Source: Marinobacter profundi (GTDB lineage Bacteria; Pseudomonadota; Gammaproteobacteria; Pseudomonadales; Oleiphilaceae). Taken from it: a stretch of 64,000 nucleotides of DNA. The notes beneath the pieces were generated by a model. The model was not told the DNA's origin and did not search any database. It saw only the letters and a program-made list of their open reading frames with translations. The stretch covers positions 462,806-526,805 of the forward strand of contig NZ_KZ319369.1 in the NCBI RefSeq assembly GCF_002744715.1, read 5' to 3'. The translations under genes were made by a program, and so were the position numbers. Below, one piece after another: positions 34,022 through 42,810 of this stretch; within the stretch, counting starts at the first letter, position 1, and each line of letters opens with the position of its first letter.

Positions 34022-37000
34022 TTAGACCGCTGCGTTAGCGATTTGCTGATGTTCCCGCGCAGTCGGGTTAAGCTCGGCGCGCAGCCGGCTGCGTTCCTTG
34101 CGGGTGGTGCGATAGGCGTTCTCCTTGACCGGGCCGTAGCCGCGAATTTTCGCCGGCAGGGCGGCCAGGTTGCGGGCAGCGTCTGCGTGGTCCGTGTTGA
34201 GGTATTTCAGCAGGAAGGCCACGTCCGCCTCGTATTCACGGATGATCTTGCGCTCCAGGCGGCGGTCCGCGGTGTAGCCGAACGGATCCAGTGGCGTGCC
34301 GCGCAGGCCGCGGGCCCGGGCAAACAGGGCGAACACGGTTTCCATCCAGGGGCCGAACTTCAGCTTCTTCGGCCGTTCACCGTTTTTGCTGCGACTGAGC
34401 AGCGGCGGTGCCAGGTTGAACTCCAGCTCCACCTCGCCTTCAAACTCCGCTTGCAGCTGTTTGCGCAGGCTGCCATTGCTGAACAGGCGGGCGACCTCGT
34501 ATTCATCCTTGTAGGCCAGTACCCGGGCGTAGTTGTCTGCAATGGCGCGGGTCAGCAGGGGGTCGCGGCCCAGCCGTTCGGAGATGGCTTTTTCGGCGGT
34601 GCGCACCAGTTTTTCGTAGCGTTTCGCCAGGGCTGCGTTCTGGTACTCGGTCAGGTGCGCCTTGTGACGTTCGATCAACTGGTCGGTGGTTTCCATTACC
34701 TGGACGACTTGCCGGTTGGCGTCCCGGGGCTGGGGAAACGCCAGTGCCTTGACCCTGTCGAGGTCATGGGCGGCCCGGCGGCCCCAGAGGAACGCCTGCT
34801 TGTTCTTGTCGATCGCTACGTTGTTCAGTTCGATGGCGCGCTCGATGGACTCGGCACTCAGCGGCAGCAGACCCTGCTGGTAGGCAAAGCCCACGGTGAA
34901 CAGGTTTACCGCCATGCCATCGCCCATCAGGGCCTTGGCCAGGCCGCCGGCATCAAGGAACCAGCTGCCGTCAGGACGGCACGCCGCACGCACGCTCTGT
35001 TCCATGGATTCGCCGGGGAACTGGATGTCCGGATCGCGGGTGAAGGCCGCCGGCATGGCCGGTTCGCTGTTGACCACCGCCCGGGAGAAGCGGTTGTCCA
35101 TCTTGGCCAGGGCATCATCGGTGGCGGCCACCATCAGGTCGAAGGCCATCATCAGGTCGGCCTCACCGGCAGGGATGCGCACCGCGTGGATGTTGTCCTG
35201 CCGGTCACTGATTCGGATGTGGCTGACTACTGCACCGAATTTCTGGGCCAGGCCGGTCTGATCCAGTACCGACACGCCCTTGCCTTCGATGTGGGCAGCC
35301 ATGCCCAGCAATGCGCTGACCGTGACCACCCCGGTACCGCCGACGCCGGTCAGCAGAATGCCATAGGGATTGCTGCCCGCCACCGGAGTCGGCTCGGGCA
35401 GTTCCGGAAAGTCCACATCGGAACTCACGCCCGCGGGCTTTTTCAGCTTGCCGCCCTTGACGGTGACGAAGCTGGGACAGAATCCGCGCACGCAGGAGAA
35501 GTCCTTGTTGCAGGCGGACTGGTCGATGGTGCGCTTGCGGCCGGCATCGGTTTCCTTGGGCAGGATGGACAGGCAGTTGGACTGGATCCCGCAGTCGCCG
35601 CAGCCCTCGCAGACATCGGAATGGATCATCACCCGCTGATCCGGGTCGGCCATGGTGCCACGCTTGCGCCGGCGGCGTTTCTCGGCGGCACAGGTCTGGT
35701 CGTAGATGATTACCGAGCAGCCTTCAATCTCCCGCAGTTCCCGTTGCACGGCGTCGAGATCATCGCGGTGGTGGAAGGTGGTATGATCGGCAAAGTCGGC
35801 CCGCGACGGGTACTTGTCGATGTCGTCGCTGACCACCGCAATGCGGCGGACCCCTTCACCGTAAAGCTGGTGGCTGATCTGCTGGACGGTGAGGGTTCCG
35901 TCCACCGGCTGGCCGCCGGTCATGGCCACGGCATCGTTATAGAGAATCTTGTAGGTAATATTGGCGCCGGAGGCAATGGCGGCGCGGATCGCCAGCACCC
36001 CGGAATGAAAATAAGTGCCGTCCCCGAGGTTCTGGAACACGTGCTTCTGGGTGGTAAACGGCGCCTGGCCAAGCCAGGTCACCCCTTCGCCCCCCATCTG
36101 GGTGAACGTGTCAGTGCCCCGGTCCATCCAGGTGGCCATGTAGTGACAGCCGATGCCACCAAGGGCGCGACTGCCTTCGGGCAGCTGGGTCGAGGTGTTA
36201 TGGGGGCAGCCGGAACAGAAGTGAGGGGTGCGCTCCAGCCGTTCCCGGGGCTGGGCGAGGCTGTTTTCCTTTTCGGTGAGGAAATTCAGGCGCTGTTGCA
36301 GAGTGTCGTTGCAGTAGCGGCCGTCCAGGCGGGAGGCAATGGCGCGGGCCACCATGGCCGGTGTCAGCTCGGCGATGGTGGGCAACAGGTCGTTACCCTC
36401 GTTGTCCCGTTTGCCGATGACATTGGGGCGCCGGGCATCCTGCCAGCCATAGAGCTGGGCCTTGAGCTGATCTTCGATCAGGCCTCGCTTTTCCTCCACC
36501 ACCAGAATCTCTTCCAACCCGCTGGCAAACTCGAAAATACCTTCCGGCTCCAGGGGCCAGGGCATGGCCACTTTGTAGACGGTGAGGCCGATGGCTTCCC
36601 GTTCTTCGTCGCCCAGGCCCAGGTCGGCCAGGGCCTGGATGACATCCAGATAGGCTTTGCCGGTGGTTACGATACCGAGCCGCGGCTGGCTGGCGGCCAG
36701 CACGGTGCGGTCCAGGCGGTTGGCGCGGCAGAACGCCTTGGCTGCCTCCAGCTTATGGCGGTGCAGGCGTTCTTCCTGCTCCATGGGTTTGTCAGGCCAG
36801 CGGGAATTGAGCCCGCCCTCGGGCATCGGGAAGTCCCGCGGGATACGGATGTCGATGCGGTCCAGGTCCAGGTTGGCAGAGATGGACGAGTCCATGTTCT
36901 CGGCGAGGGCCTTGAAACCAACCCAGCAGCCACTGAAGCGGGACATCGCCCAGCCATACAGGCCAAGGTCGAGGATGTCCTGGATGCCGGCTGGGTTCAG

Positions 37001-37534
37001 CACCGGCATGCCGGCGTCGAGGAAGGCATAGTCGCTCTGGTGGGGCAGAGTGGATGACTTGCAGGCGTGATCGTCGCCGGCGACTGCCAGGACTCCGCCA
37101 AACCGGGAGGTACCGGCGGCATTGCCGTGCTTGAAGACGTCGCCGGTGCGGTCCACGCCGGGACCTTTGCCGTACCAGAGTCCGAATACGCCATCGTAGC
37201 GGGCGCCTTCGAAAATGTTGACCTGCTGGCTGCCCCAGACGGCGGTAGCGCCGAGGTCTTCGTTGATGCCGGGCAGGAAGTGAATATTGTGTTTTTTCAG
37301 GTAATCGCGGGCTTGCCAGAGCACCTTGTCGAACCCGCCAAGGGGCGAACCGCGGTAGCCGGAAATGAACCCGGCGGTGTTGAGGTTGTTCCTGCGGTCC
37401 AGCTGGGCCTGGAGCAGGGGCAGTCGCGCCAGGGCCTGACTGCCATTCATGAAGACGGGGCCGGATTCTTTTTCCCAAACGTCATTCAGGGAGACGGGAC
37501 GCAGCCCGTTCGGGACGCGTGAAAGCTTAGGCAT
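34022..37534 (-). CDS. Indolepyruvate ferredoxin oxidoreductase family protein (fused subunits)
   Basis: 1170-residue fused 2-oxoacid:ferredoxin oxidoreductase, oxidatively decarboxylating indolepyruvate or other amino-acid-derived 2-oxo acids to the acyl-CoA. Order: N-terminal alpha-type half (FISGYRGSPLGGFD near residue 54), thiamine-diphosphate domain (HFCSGCPHNTST near 465, GDGTYFHSGVLAIRAA, NDAVAMTGGQP), a cysteine cluster (CEGCGDCGIQSNC near 640 and CNKDFSCVRGFCPSF), then the gamma-type domain (GTGVVTVSALLGMAAHIEGK). The ATG at 37534 has GGAGAGGA eight bases upstream and is preferred over the start at 37594. Likely works with the adjacent amino-acid dehydrogenase in amino-acid breakdown. 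Confidence 0.92.
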   Translation of the reverse strand: MPKLSRVPNGLRPVSLNDVWEKESGPVFMNGSQALARLPLLQAQLDRRNNLNTAGFISGYRGSPLGGFDKVLWQARDYLKKHNIHFLPGINEDLGATAVWGSQQVNIFEGARYDGVFGLWYGKGPGVDRTGDVFKHGNAAGTSRFGGVLAVAGDDHACKSSTLPHQSDYAFLDAGMPVLNPAGIQDILDLGLYGWAMSRFSGCWVGFKALAENMDSSISANLDLDRIDIRIPRDFPMPEGGLNSRWPDKPMEQEERLHRHKLEAAKAFCRANRLDRTVLAASQPRLGIVTTGKAYLDVIQALADLGLGDEEREAIGLTVYKVAMPWPLEPEGIFEFASGLEEILVVEEKRGLIEDQLKAQLYGWQDARRPNVIGKRDNEGNDLLPTIAELTPAMVARAIASRLDGRYCNDTLQQRLNFLTEKENSLAQPRERLERTPHFCSGCPHNTSTQLPEGSRALGGIGCHYMATWMDRGTDTFTQMGGEGVTWLGQAPFTTQKHVFQNLGDGTYFHSGVLAIRAAIASGANITYKILYNDAVAMTGGQPVDGTLTVQQISHQLYGEGVRRIAVVSDDIDKYPSRADFADHTTFHHRDDLDAVQRELREIEGCSVIIYDQTCAAEKRRRRKRGTMADPDQRVMIHSDVCEGCGDCGIQSNCLSILPKETDAGRKRTIDQSACNKDFSCVRGFCPSFVTVKGGKLKKPAGVSSDVDFPELPEPTPVAGSNPYGILLTGVGGTGVVTVSALLGMAAHIEGKGVSVLDQTGLAQKFGAVVSHIRISDRQDNIHAVRIPAGEADLMMAFDLMVAATDDALAKMDNRFSRAVVNSEPAMPAAFTRDPDIQFPGESMEQSVRAACRPDGSWFLDAGGLAKALMGDGMAVNLFTVGFAYQQGLLPLSAESIERAIELNNVAIDKNKQAFLWGRRAAHDLDRVKALAFPQPRDANRQVVQVMETTDQLIERHKAHLTEYQNAALAKRYEKLVRTAEKAISERLGRDPLLTRAIADNYARVLAYKDEYEVARLFSNGSLRKQLQAEFEGEVELEFNLAPPLLSRSKNGERPKKLKFGPWMETVFALFARARGLRGTPLDPFGYTADRRLERKIIREYEADVAFLLKYLNTDHADAARNLAALPAKIRGYGPVKENAYRTTRKERSRLRAELNPTAREHQQIANAAV

Positions 37535-37631
37535 GTCGAAATCCTCTCCCACCTGGCCGGATCGCGGCGGTAGGCATATCTTGTTGTTGTTCACCCGGCT
37601 TTTGGCCGGCTGCTCGATTTCGGTGGCCCAG

Positions 37632-37644
37632 TACCCTTGTGGGG
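37632..37644 (-). promoter_or_regulatory. Shared leader motif, ferredoxin oxidoreductase copy
   Basis: Second copy of CCCCACAAGGGTA (minus strand), here within ACCCCACAAGGGT, which can form a small stem. It lies about 98 bases before the ATG at 37534. Confidence 0.45.
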
Positions 37645-37670
37645 TGGGCGAAAAATAAGCTAGCTTCTTC

Positions 37671-37685
37671 TTACGTAAGCGTCAA
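37671..37685. promoter_or_regulatory. Possible LiuR-type operator
   Basis: TTACGTAAGCGTCAA, in the 287-base region between the divergent oxidoreductase and azlC genes, resembles the TTTACGTAAACGTCAA-type operator that I associate with LiuR, the MerR-family regulator of branched-chain amino-acid breakdown. The match is from memory and differs at least at one position. Confidence 0.35.
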
Positions 37686-37821
37686 TTATTAATTGCGGAT
37701 TTTTGTGACCGGGGCTTGCGGCGAAACTGTGTGCAAGTGCGAATTTATTTTGCAGATCAGGAAGTCACGGCTTCGGGAACTACCTATACGTCGTTCGGAG
37801 AAAGTTACGTAGCTTGCGTCA

Positions 37822-38532
37822 ATGACAAACACTACCTATTCCTACCAGCTACAGCCTGCGAAGATTCGCTATGAATTTTTCCGGCTGCTCCCTATCTCAC
37901 TGTTCGTGGTGGCATTTGGCATGGCGTTCGGCCTTGCCGCTGTCCAGAAGGGGCTGGAGCCGATGCAGGCGGTGCTGATGAGCACCACGGTGTTTGCCGG
38001 CGCCTCGCAGTTCGCCACCCTCGATATGTGGGGCAGCCAGGTGGCCGTGCTGCCACTGATTGCGGTGGTATTTGCGATCAATTCCCGCCATCTGCTGATG
38101 GGCGCCTCCCTCTACCCGATGCTGAAAGACGTCGCGCCGGCCAAACGCTATGCCATGTTGCTGTTGCTCACCGACGCCAACTGGGCGGTATCGGCCCAGG
38201 AGTACCAGAATGGCCGCCGTAACCTGGAGGTTATTATTGGCGGCGGTTTTGTGCTCTGGCTGGCCTGGATCGTCGGCACCCTGCTGGGGGTATACTTTAG
38301 TCGCCTGCTGCAGGATCCCCAGAGCCTCGGGCTCGACATGGTGCTGGGTTGTTTCCTGCTGGCCATGGCGCTGGGCGGCAACAAATCACCCCGGGTGCTG
38401 GTGGCCTGGCTGGTTGCCGGGCTGTCCTCGCTGGCGGCCTACTACTGGCTGCCGCCGCACACCCATGTGGTGGTCGGGGCCCTGGCCGGTGGTGTGGTGG
38501 GCTATTTCTGGCTGGAGGCAAAACCGCAATGA
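37822..38532 (+). CDS. azlC: AzlC family branched-chain amino-acid exporter, large subunit
   Basis: 236-residue membrane protein of the AzlC/YgaZ family, which with AzlD exports branched-chain amino acids. About six to eight hydrophobic segments; the family segments SLFVVAFGMAFGLAAVQKG (about residues 26-44), FAGASQFATLDMW (about 58-70) and INSRHLLMGASLYP (about 90-103) are present. It overlaps azlD by four bases (ATGA), so the two are translationally coupled. Context next to branched-chain amino-acid enzymes agrees with the role. Confidence 0.9.
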   Translation: MTNTTYSYQLQPAKIRYEFFRLLPISLFVVAFGMAFGLAAVQKGLEPMQAVLMSTTVFAGASQFATLDMWGSQVAVLPLIAVVFAINSRHLLMGASLYPMLKDVAPAKRYAMLLLLTDANWAVSAQEYQNGRRNLEVIIGGGFVLWLAWIVGTLLGVYFSRLLQDPQSLGLDMVLGCFLLAMALGGNKSPRVLVAWLVAGLSSLAAYYWLPPHTHVVVGALAGGVVGYFWLEAKPQ

Positions 38533-38840
38533 CTATTGACGCATCCGGTGCCGGCATCCTGCTGATCATCGCCATTATGACCCTGGTTACCCTGCTGACC
38601 CGCTATGGCGGGGTGCTGGCGATGTCCTTTGTCAGAATCAGTCCGCGGATCGAAAGTTTCATCAATACCATGGCAAGCTCGGTACTGATTGCCATCATCG
38701 TGCCGATGGCGGTGCAGGGAGATGCCGGCGCCCTGGCGGCACTGGTCGCCACCGCTGTTGTCATGCTGGCGCTGCGCAAGCCCTTGCCGGCCATTGCCGC
38801 GGGCCTGGTGGCGGCGGCCGGAGTCCGCTACCTCCTCTGA
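38529..38840 (+). CDS. azlD: AzlD family branched-chain amino-acid exporter, small subunit
   Basis: 103-residue membrane protein with three to four hydrophobic segments, the AzlD/YgaH partner of AzlC. ITLVTLLTRYGGVLAMSF-like region (about residues 16-34) and IIVPMAVQGD (about 57-66) fit the family. The ATG at 38529 overlaps the azlC stop in ATGA; the open frame further upstream is out of phase with azlC and ignored. Confidence 0.88.
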   Translation: MTIDASGAGILLIIAIMTLVTLLTRYGGVLAMSFVRISPRIESFINTMASSVLIAIIVPMAVQGDAGALAALVATAVVMLALRKPLPAIAAGLVAAAGVRYLL

Positions 38841-38855
38841 TCCGGGCCGGCCGTA

Positions 38856-39632
38856 TCAGCTCCCCGGGACCGGCTGGTGGACCGGGTTGGTGCTGCGCAG
38901 CGCAAGTTCGCCGACTCCCGGCAGTTTGATCCCCAGGGCGAGGGGATTGATGCCCAGGGACAGCCCGAGCAGATTGATTTCCACACCTTCCCGCAACCCT
39001 GCCAGCAAACCGAAGTAACCTCCCAGCGACAGCTGATATCCGGTTCCGCCGGGAACTTCCGACACCAGGTCGTCGCCCAGGTAGTCCTTGCCGATGGCAT
39101 TGTTGGGCAGCGCCACGTCAAAGCCGGGAACCTGGCGGATCACCCATGCCACGAAGGTGTTGCTGTTGGGGCCGGGCCAGGCTTCGTACTGTTCCGGCCA
39201 GGGGTAGGCCGGTACTGCTGCCAGGATGGCTGGCAGAATCTGCTCCGCCTGGTCACCGCGAATATCGGCGATCAGTTCCGGTTTTGCACCGTACCAGGCC
39301 CGGTCAGGGGCATCCGGTCGCGAGTTGATCACATAGCGGCGCCAGCCGGTCACTTCATGGACATACCAGTGGTCGGCGCCAGCGTCCTTGGTGCTGATCC
39401 AGGTATGCACGGCAAAGTAACCCCGCCAGCTCCAGGCCCGCGCGGCATAGACCTGCACAATGGCGTCCCGGGTCGTTGCAGCGGATGGGGCAATGCCGGC
39501 GCTGGAGCGGTCTGCGGTGCGCCAGCTGCCGGCATTCCCGGTGCTGGTGCAGGCCGCCATGAACAGCGGGCCGGACAGCAGGATAAACAGGCTGGCAACG
39601 ACGGCGGTCAGCCATTTCACAGGTTTGATCAT
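38856..39632 (-). CDS. DUF3750 family protein
   Basis: 258-residue envelope protein recognised as DUF3750, function unknown. An N-terminal hydrophobic segment (LTAVVASLFILLSGPLFMAA) ends in a Cys that could be lipidated (FMAAC). Family landmarks: GYFAVHTWIS (about residues 71-80), YPWPEQYEAWPGPNSNTF (about 142-159), LPNNAIGKDYLG (about 175-186). The ATG at 39632 is chosen over a TTG three codons upstream. Convergent with azlCD. Confidence 0.75.
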   Translation of the reverse strand: MIKPVKWLTAVVASLFILLSGPLFMAACTSTGNAGSWRTADRSSAGIAPSAATTRDAIVQVYAARAWSWRGYFAVHTWISTKDAGADHWYVHEVTGWRRYVINSRPDAPDRAWYGAKPELIADIRGDQAEQILPAILAAVPAYPWPEQYEAWPGPNSNTFVAWVIRQVPGFDVALPNNAIGKDYLGDDLVSEVPGGTGYQLSLGGYFGLLAGLREGVEINLLGLSLGINPLALGIKLPGVGELALRSTNPVHQPVPGS

Positions 39633-39790
39633 TATCGGCAATCCGGTTTGTTGAAGTTCCAGACGTGGTTTACGCTGAGATAAGCCCAGAGGTTTATTCT
39701 CGGAGACTCGCCGGCTCCTGGCAACGGGATGGTTAACGGGGTGATGAATGGGGTAGAGGCCAGGGGCGGGAGGAGCACTACGGAGGTTCT

Positions 39791-40006
39791 ATGTCAGATC
39801 ATCATGTCTACAAGAAGGTCGAAGTGGTGGGGTCGTCGAAAACCAGCATCGAGGATGCCATCGAAAATGCCCTTGCGGAATGCAGTAACAGTATCCGCAA
39901 CATTGAATGGTTCGAGGTACTGGAAACCCGCGGTCACGTGGTACACGGCCAGGTCGGCCATTACCAGGTGGTGATGAAAGTGGGGTTCCGGATCGAAGGC
40001 AGCTGA
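39791..40006 (+). CDS. Dodecin (flavin-binding)
   Basis: 71-residue dodecin, which forms hollow dodecamers that store riboflavin or FMN. VYKKVEVVGSSKTSIEDAIENAL and RNIEWFEVLETRG (Trp45-type flavin-stacking residue) plus GQVGHYQVVMKVGFRIE match the family throughout. GGAGG lies just before the ATG. It precedes pncA by about 50 bases on the same strand and may share its transcript. Confidence 0.95.
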   Translation: MSDHHVYKKVEVVGSSKTSIEDAIENALAECSNSIRNIEWFEVLETRGHVVHGQVGHYQVVMKVGFRIEGS

Positions 40007-40058
40007 AGGCTGCCCCCGGAGGATTGCGCCTGTCGGGCAGGCGCGGGAGGCTTGGGGT

Positions 40059-40640
40059 ATGGCAACAGAGATGTCCGCCGTGGGAGCCCCGGACAAAGTG
40101 CTGTTGCTGGTGGATATCCAGAACGATTTCTGCGAAGGCGGCAGCTTGCCGGTGGCGGGCAGCGCGGCGATTTTTCCGGTGGTCAACCAGTGGATCGACA
40201 AGGCCCTGGCGGAGCACTGGCTGATCGTCGCCAGCCGCGACTGGCATCCGGTGGACCACTGCAGCTTCAGGCAGAGCGGGGGCCCCTGGCCGCAACACTG
40301 TGTCCAGGACTCCCCGGGTGCCCGGTTTCACCCTGCCGTACAGCTACCGGATAGTGCCATCCGGGTGAGCAAGGGCAGCGCGTTTGACGTGGATGCCTAT
40401 TCAGCGTTTGACGGTACCGGTCTGGCGTCTTTCCTGCGGCGGCGGGGGGTGACCACGGTTTATGTGGCCGGGCTGGCGCTGGATGTGTGCGTCAGGGCTA
40501 CCGTACTGGACGCGCTGCGCAACGGTTTCCGTGTGGTACTCATCGGGGATGCAACCCGCGCGGTGGACGGTGCTGCCGCTGCCGGCGTTATCAGGGAGCT
40601 GGAAGAAGCTGGCGCGCGCCTTCACCCCGACCCTGCCTGA
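40059..40640 (+). CDS. pncA: Nicotinamidase
   Basis: 193-residue nicotinamidase converting nicotinamide to nicotinate. The catalytic triad is visible: Asp in LLVDIQNDFCEGG (about residues 16-28), Lys in RVSKGSAFDVDAYSAF (about 107-122) and Cys in VAGLALDVCVRAT (about 143-155); DWHPVDHCSF carries the metal ligands. GGGAGG precedes the start. pncB follows after 57 bases, giving a two-gene NAD-salvage (Preiss-Handler) unit. Confidence 0.95.
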   Translation: MATEMSAVGAPDKVLLLVDIQNDFCEGGSLPVAGSAAIFPVVNQWIDKALAEHWLIVASRDWHPVDHCSFRQSGGPWPQHCVQDSPGARFHPAVQLPDSAIRVSKGSAFDVDAYSAFDGTGLASFLRRRGVTTVYVAGLALDVCVRATVLDALRNGFRVVLIGDATRAVDGAAAAGVIRELEEAGARLHPDPA

Positions 40641-40697
40641 GGTCCGGGGCCTGCCCGGGTTCTGGCCGCCGTCCATCATTCACAAGGAGCCGGAGCG

Positions 40698-42035
40698 ATG
40701 ATACGGAGTGAGGATCTCTCACTGCTGGTGGACTTTTACGAGCTGGCCATGGCCCAGGCCTACAGGTCGGAGGGCATGACGGAAACCGCGGTATTCAGCC
40801 TGTTTTTCCGTGATCTGCCGCCGCATCGCAACTTCGTACTGGCCTGTGGTCAGCAGCATGTGGCCGAAGTCATCCGGGATCTGCGTTTTTCCGCCAGCCA
40901 GGTCGCTCGCCTGGCGTCCCTCAATCGTTTCCAGCCGGAGTTCCTCGACTGGCTGCGGACATTCCGCTTCAGTGGTCATATCCATGCGGTTGCCGAGGGC
41001 ACTCCGCTGTTTCCCCACGAGCCGCTGATGGAAGTCGAGGCCCCCATTGCGGAGGCCCAGCTCATTGAGAGCCTGGTCATGAACTACGTTCACCTGGAGT
41101 CGGTGCTGGCGTCGAAGGCGGTCAGGGTCCGTCATGCGGCGGCGGGGCGCCCGGTGGTGGACTTCGGAATGCGGCGGATGCACGGTGTGGATGCGGCTTA
41201 CCGGGGTGTGCGCGCCTATCGTCTCGCCGGGCTGGCCGGCACCAGCAATGTCCTCGCCGGGCTGGATTTCGGGGTGCCGGTGCAGGGCACCATGGCCCAC
41301 AGCTTTGTGCAGGCCTATCCGGATGAACTGGACGCGTTCAAGACGTATGCCCGGCTGTACCCTGGCACCACGTTGCTGGTGGACACCTACGATACCCGTC
41401 GCGCCGTGCATCGTATCGTGGCGTGGCTGCAGGCCAACCCTGACGTCAATATTGGCGCCATTCGCCTCGATTCGGGTGACCTCGCGGCGGAGGCGAGGGA
41501 CTGCCGGGCCATACTGGATGCGGCTGGTTTTACCGGTATCCGCATCATGGCCAGTGGCGGGCTGGATGAATACCGCATCGCCCGAATGCTGGCCGATGGC
41601 GTGCCGGTGGATGCGTTTGGAGTCGGCACTGCCCTGGGCGCCGCGGTGGATGCGCCGGCCCTGGAGTTGGCGTACAAGCTCACCGAATACGCCGGTCAGC
41701 CCCGGATGAAAAACTCCCCAGGCAAGCAGATCTGGCCTGGCCGCAAGCAGGTATTTCGCCAGCGGGGCAGTGACGGTCGTTACCGCGGTGACATCATTGC
41801 CGGCCGGGAGGAGGTGTTTGAAGGCGATCCGCTACTTCGGCCGGTGATGAAATACGGAGTCATCATGGAGGATGCCCTGACGGACCTGGACACCCAGGTA
41901 AAGCGGGCGCAGGTTCGGATTGACGATTTGCCCGGCTACCTCAAAACCCTGGCAACCTCCGAACCCTTCCCCGTGGTGATTACCGATTACCTCAAAACCC
42001 TGCAGCGGGAGACTCTTGCCCGCGTCCACCACTGA
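40698..42035 (+). CDS. pncB: Nicotinate phosphoribosyltransferase
   Basis: 445-residue enzyme that joins nicotinate to PRPP, the second step of NAD salvage after PncA. VDFYELAMAQAY start (about 11-22), VDFGMRRMHGVDAAYRG (about 154-170), GTMAHSFVQAY (about 196-206), GAIRLDSGDLAAEAR (about 253-267) and the phosphate loop FGVGTALG (about 311-318) identify it. AAGGAG lies before the ATG. Operon with pncA. Confidence 0.94.
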   Translation: MIRSEDLSLLVDFYELAMAQAYRSEGMTETAVFSLFFRDLPPHRNFVLACGQQHVAEVIRDLRFSASQVARLASLNRFQPEFLDWLRTFRFSGHIHAVAEGTPLFPHEPLMEVEAPIAEAQLIESLVMNYVHLESVLASKAVRVRHAAAGRPVVDFGMRRMHGVDAAYRGVRAYRLAGLAGTSNVLAGLDFGVPVQGTMAHSFVQAYPDELDAFKTYARLYPGTTLLVDTYDTRRAVHRIVAWLQANPDVNIGAIRLDSGDLAAEARDCRAILDAAGFTGIRIMASGGLDEYRIARMLADGVPVDAFGVGTALGAAVDAPALELAYKLTEYAGQPRMKNSPGKQIWPGRKQVFRQRGSDGRYRGDIIAGREEVFEGDPLLRPVMKYGVIMEDALTDLDTQVKRAQVRIDDLPGYLKTLATSEPFPVVITDYLKTLQRETLARVHH

Positions 42036-42047
42036 CCCCGGCCCGCC

Positions 42048-42713
42048 TCAGTTGCCACCCAGCGTCCGCGCCCGTATTGCCTCCACCAGGCGGGTGACGA
42101 GCTCCCGGGCTTCGCCGTCATAGATCATGCGGAACTTGTCCCGCTGCACATTGCGTTCGTGGCTGTGTTCGGAGGTCGCGGTATCCCGCAGCAGGTCCAG
42201 ATACTGGCAAGCCGCCAGGTGCGCCTTGATATCCGCATCAATCAACCGGGTAATCAGTTCGTCCACTTCCTGGTGGCAAAACGGCTTTAGTCGATTCTGG
42301 ATGTCGCGGGCCTCAAGAGCCGCGTGCCGTGCCGCCAGCCGGCTGTCTCCGGCCGGCTCGCCGGCCTCGACGGCCCGCAGAAAAACCCCGAGCTTGTCGT
42401 GCAGCGCCCAGACCTGTGGCCAGATCTCCTCGTAGGCGGCCCTTTCGGTGGCCAACCGGGCATCATCGACGGTTTCCCGGGCCAGGGCGTGCGCTGTCTG
42501 GGGCGGGTTGCTGAATCCGCTGACTCGCCACTCATCCATGTCATGCCACAAAGTGTCGAGCCGCTGCCGCAGGGCTTCTGCGTCCTGCGCCTGGCGTTTG
42601 TCGAGGGCACTCAGACGAATGACCGCCAGCACGGCGACCACGAGTGCGATAGCGCCCAGCACCAGGGGAAAACGCTGGTCAATCAGGAAACTGACAAGGG
42701 CATCCGTTTCCAT
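42048..42713 (-). CDS. Membrane-anchored coiled protein, hypothetical
   Basis: 221-residue protein of unknown function: one N-terminal membrane segment (FPLVLGAIALVVAVLAVI, about residues 15-32) followed by a wholly helical, charged region with coiled-coil-like stretches (about 33-110) and a second helical part. No domain recognised. Convergent with pncB. Topology suggests a cytoplasmic helical domain tethered to the inner membrane. Confidence 0.65.
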   Translation of the reverse strand: METDALVSFLIDQRFPLVLGAIALVVAVLAVIRLSALDKRQAQDAEALRQRLDTLWHDMDEWRVSGFSNPPQTAHALARETVDDARLATERAAYEEIWPQVWALHDKLGVFLRAVEAGEPAGDSRLAARHAALEARDIQNRLKPFCHQEVDELITRLIDADIKAHLAACQYLDLLRDTATSEHSHERNVQRDKFRMIYDGEARELVTRLVEAIRARTLGGN

Positions 42714-42810
42714 GGATGGCTGCTCCGGGTTGCATGGCGGTCTACCTGGATGAATGCAGGGATCTTACCTTTCCAACAGTGTAGACCACGGAGGTGCGGA
42801 CGGTCTGCTC

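Noticed and set aside
33974..37057. 1027-codon open frame on the plus strand
   Set aside because: It lies entirely opposite the ferredoxin oxidoreductase gene, whose cofactor motifs are intact; the long frame is a by-product of GC-rich codons and has no recognisable domain.
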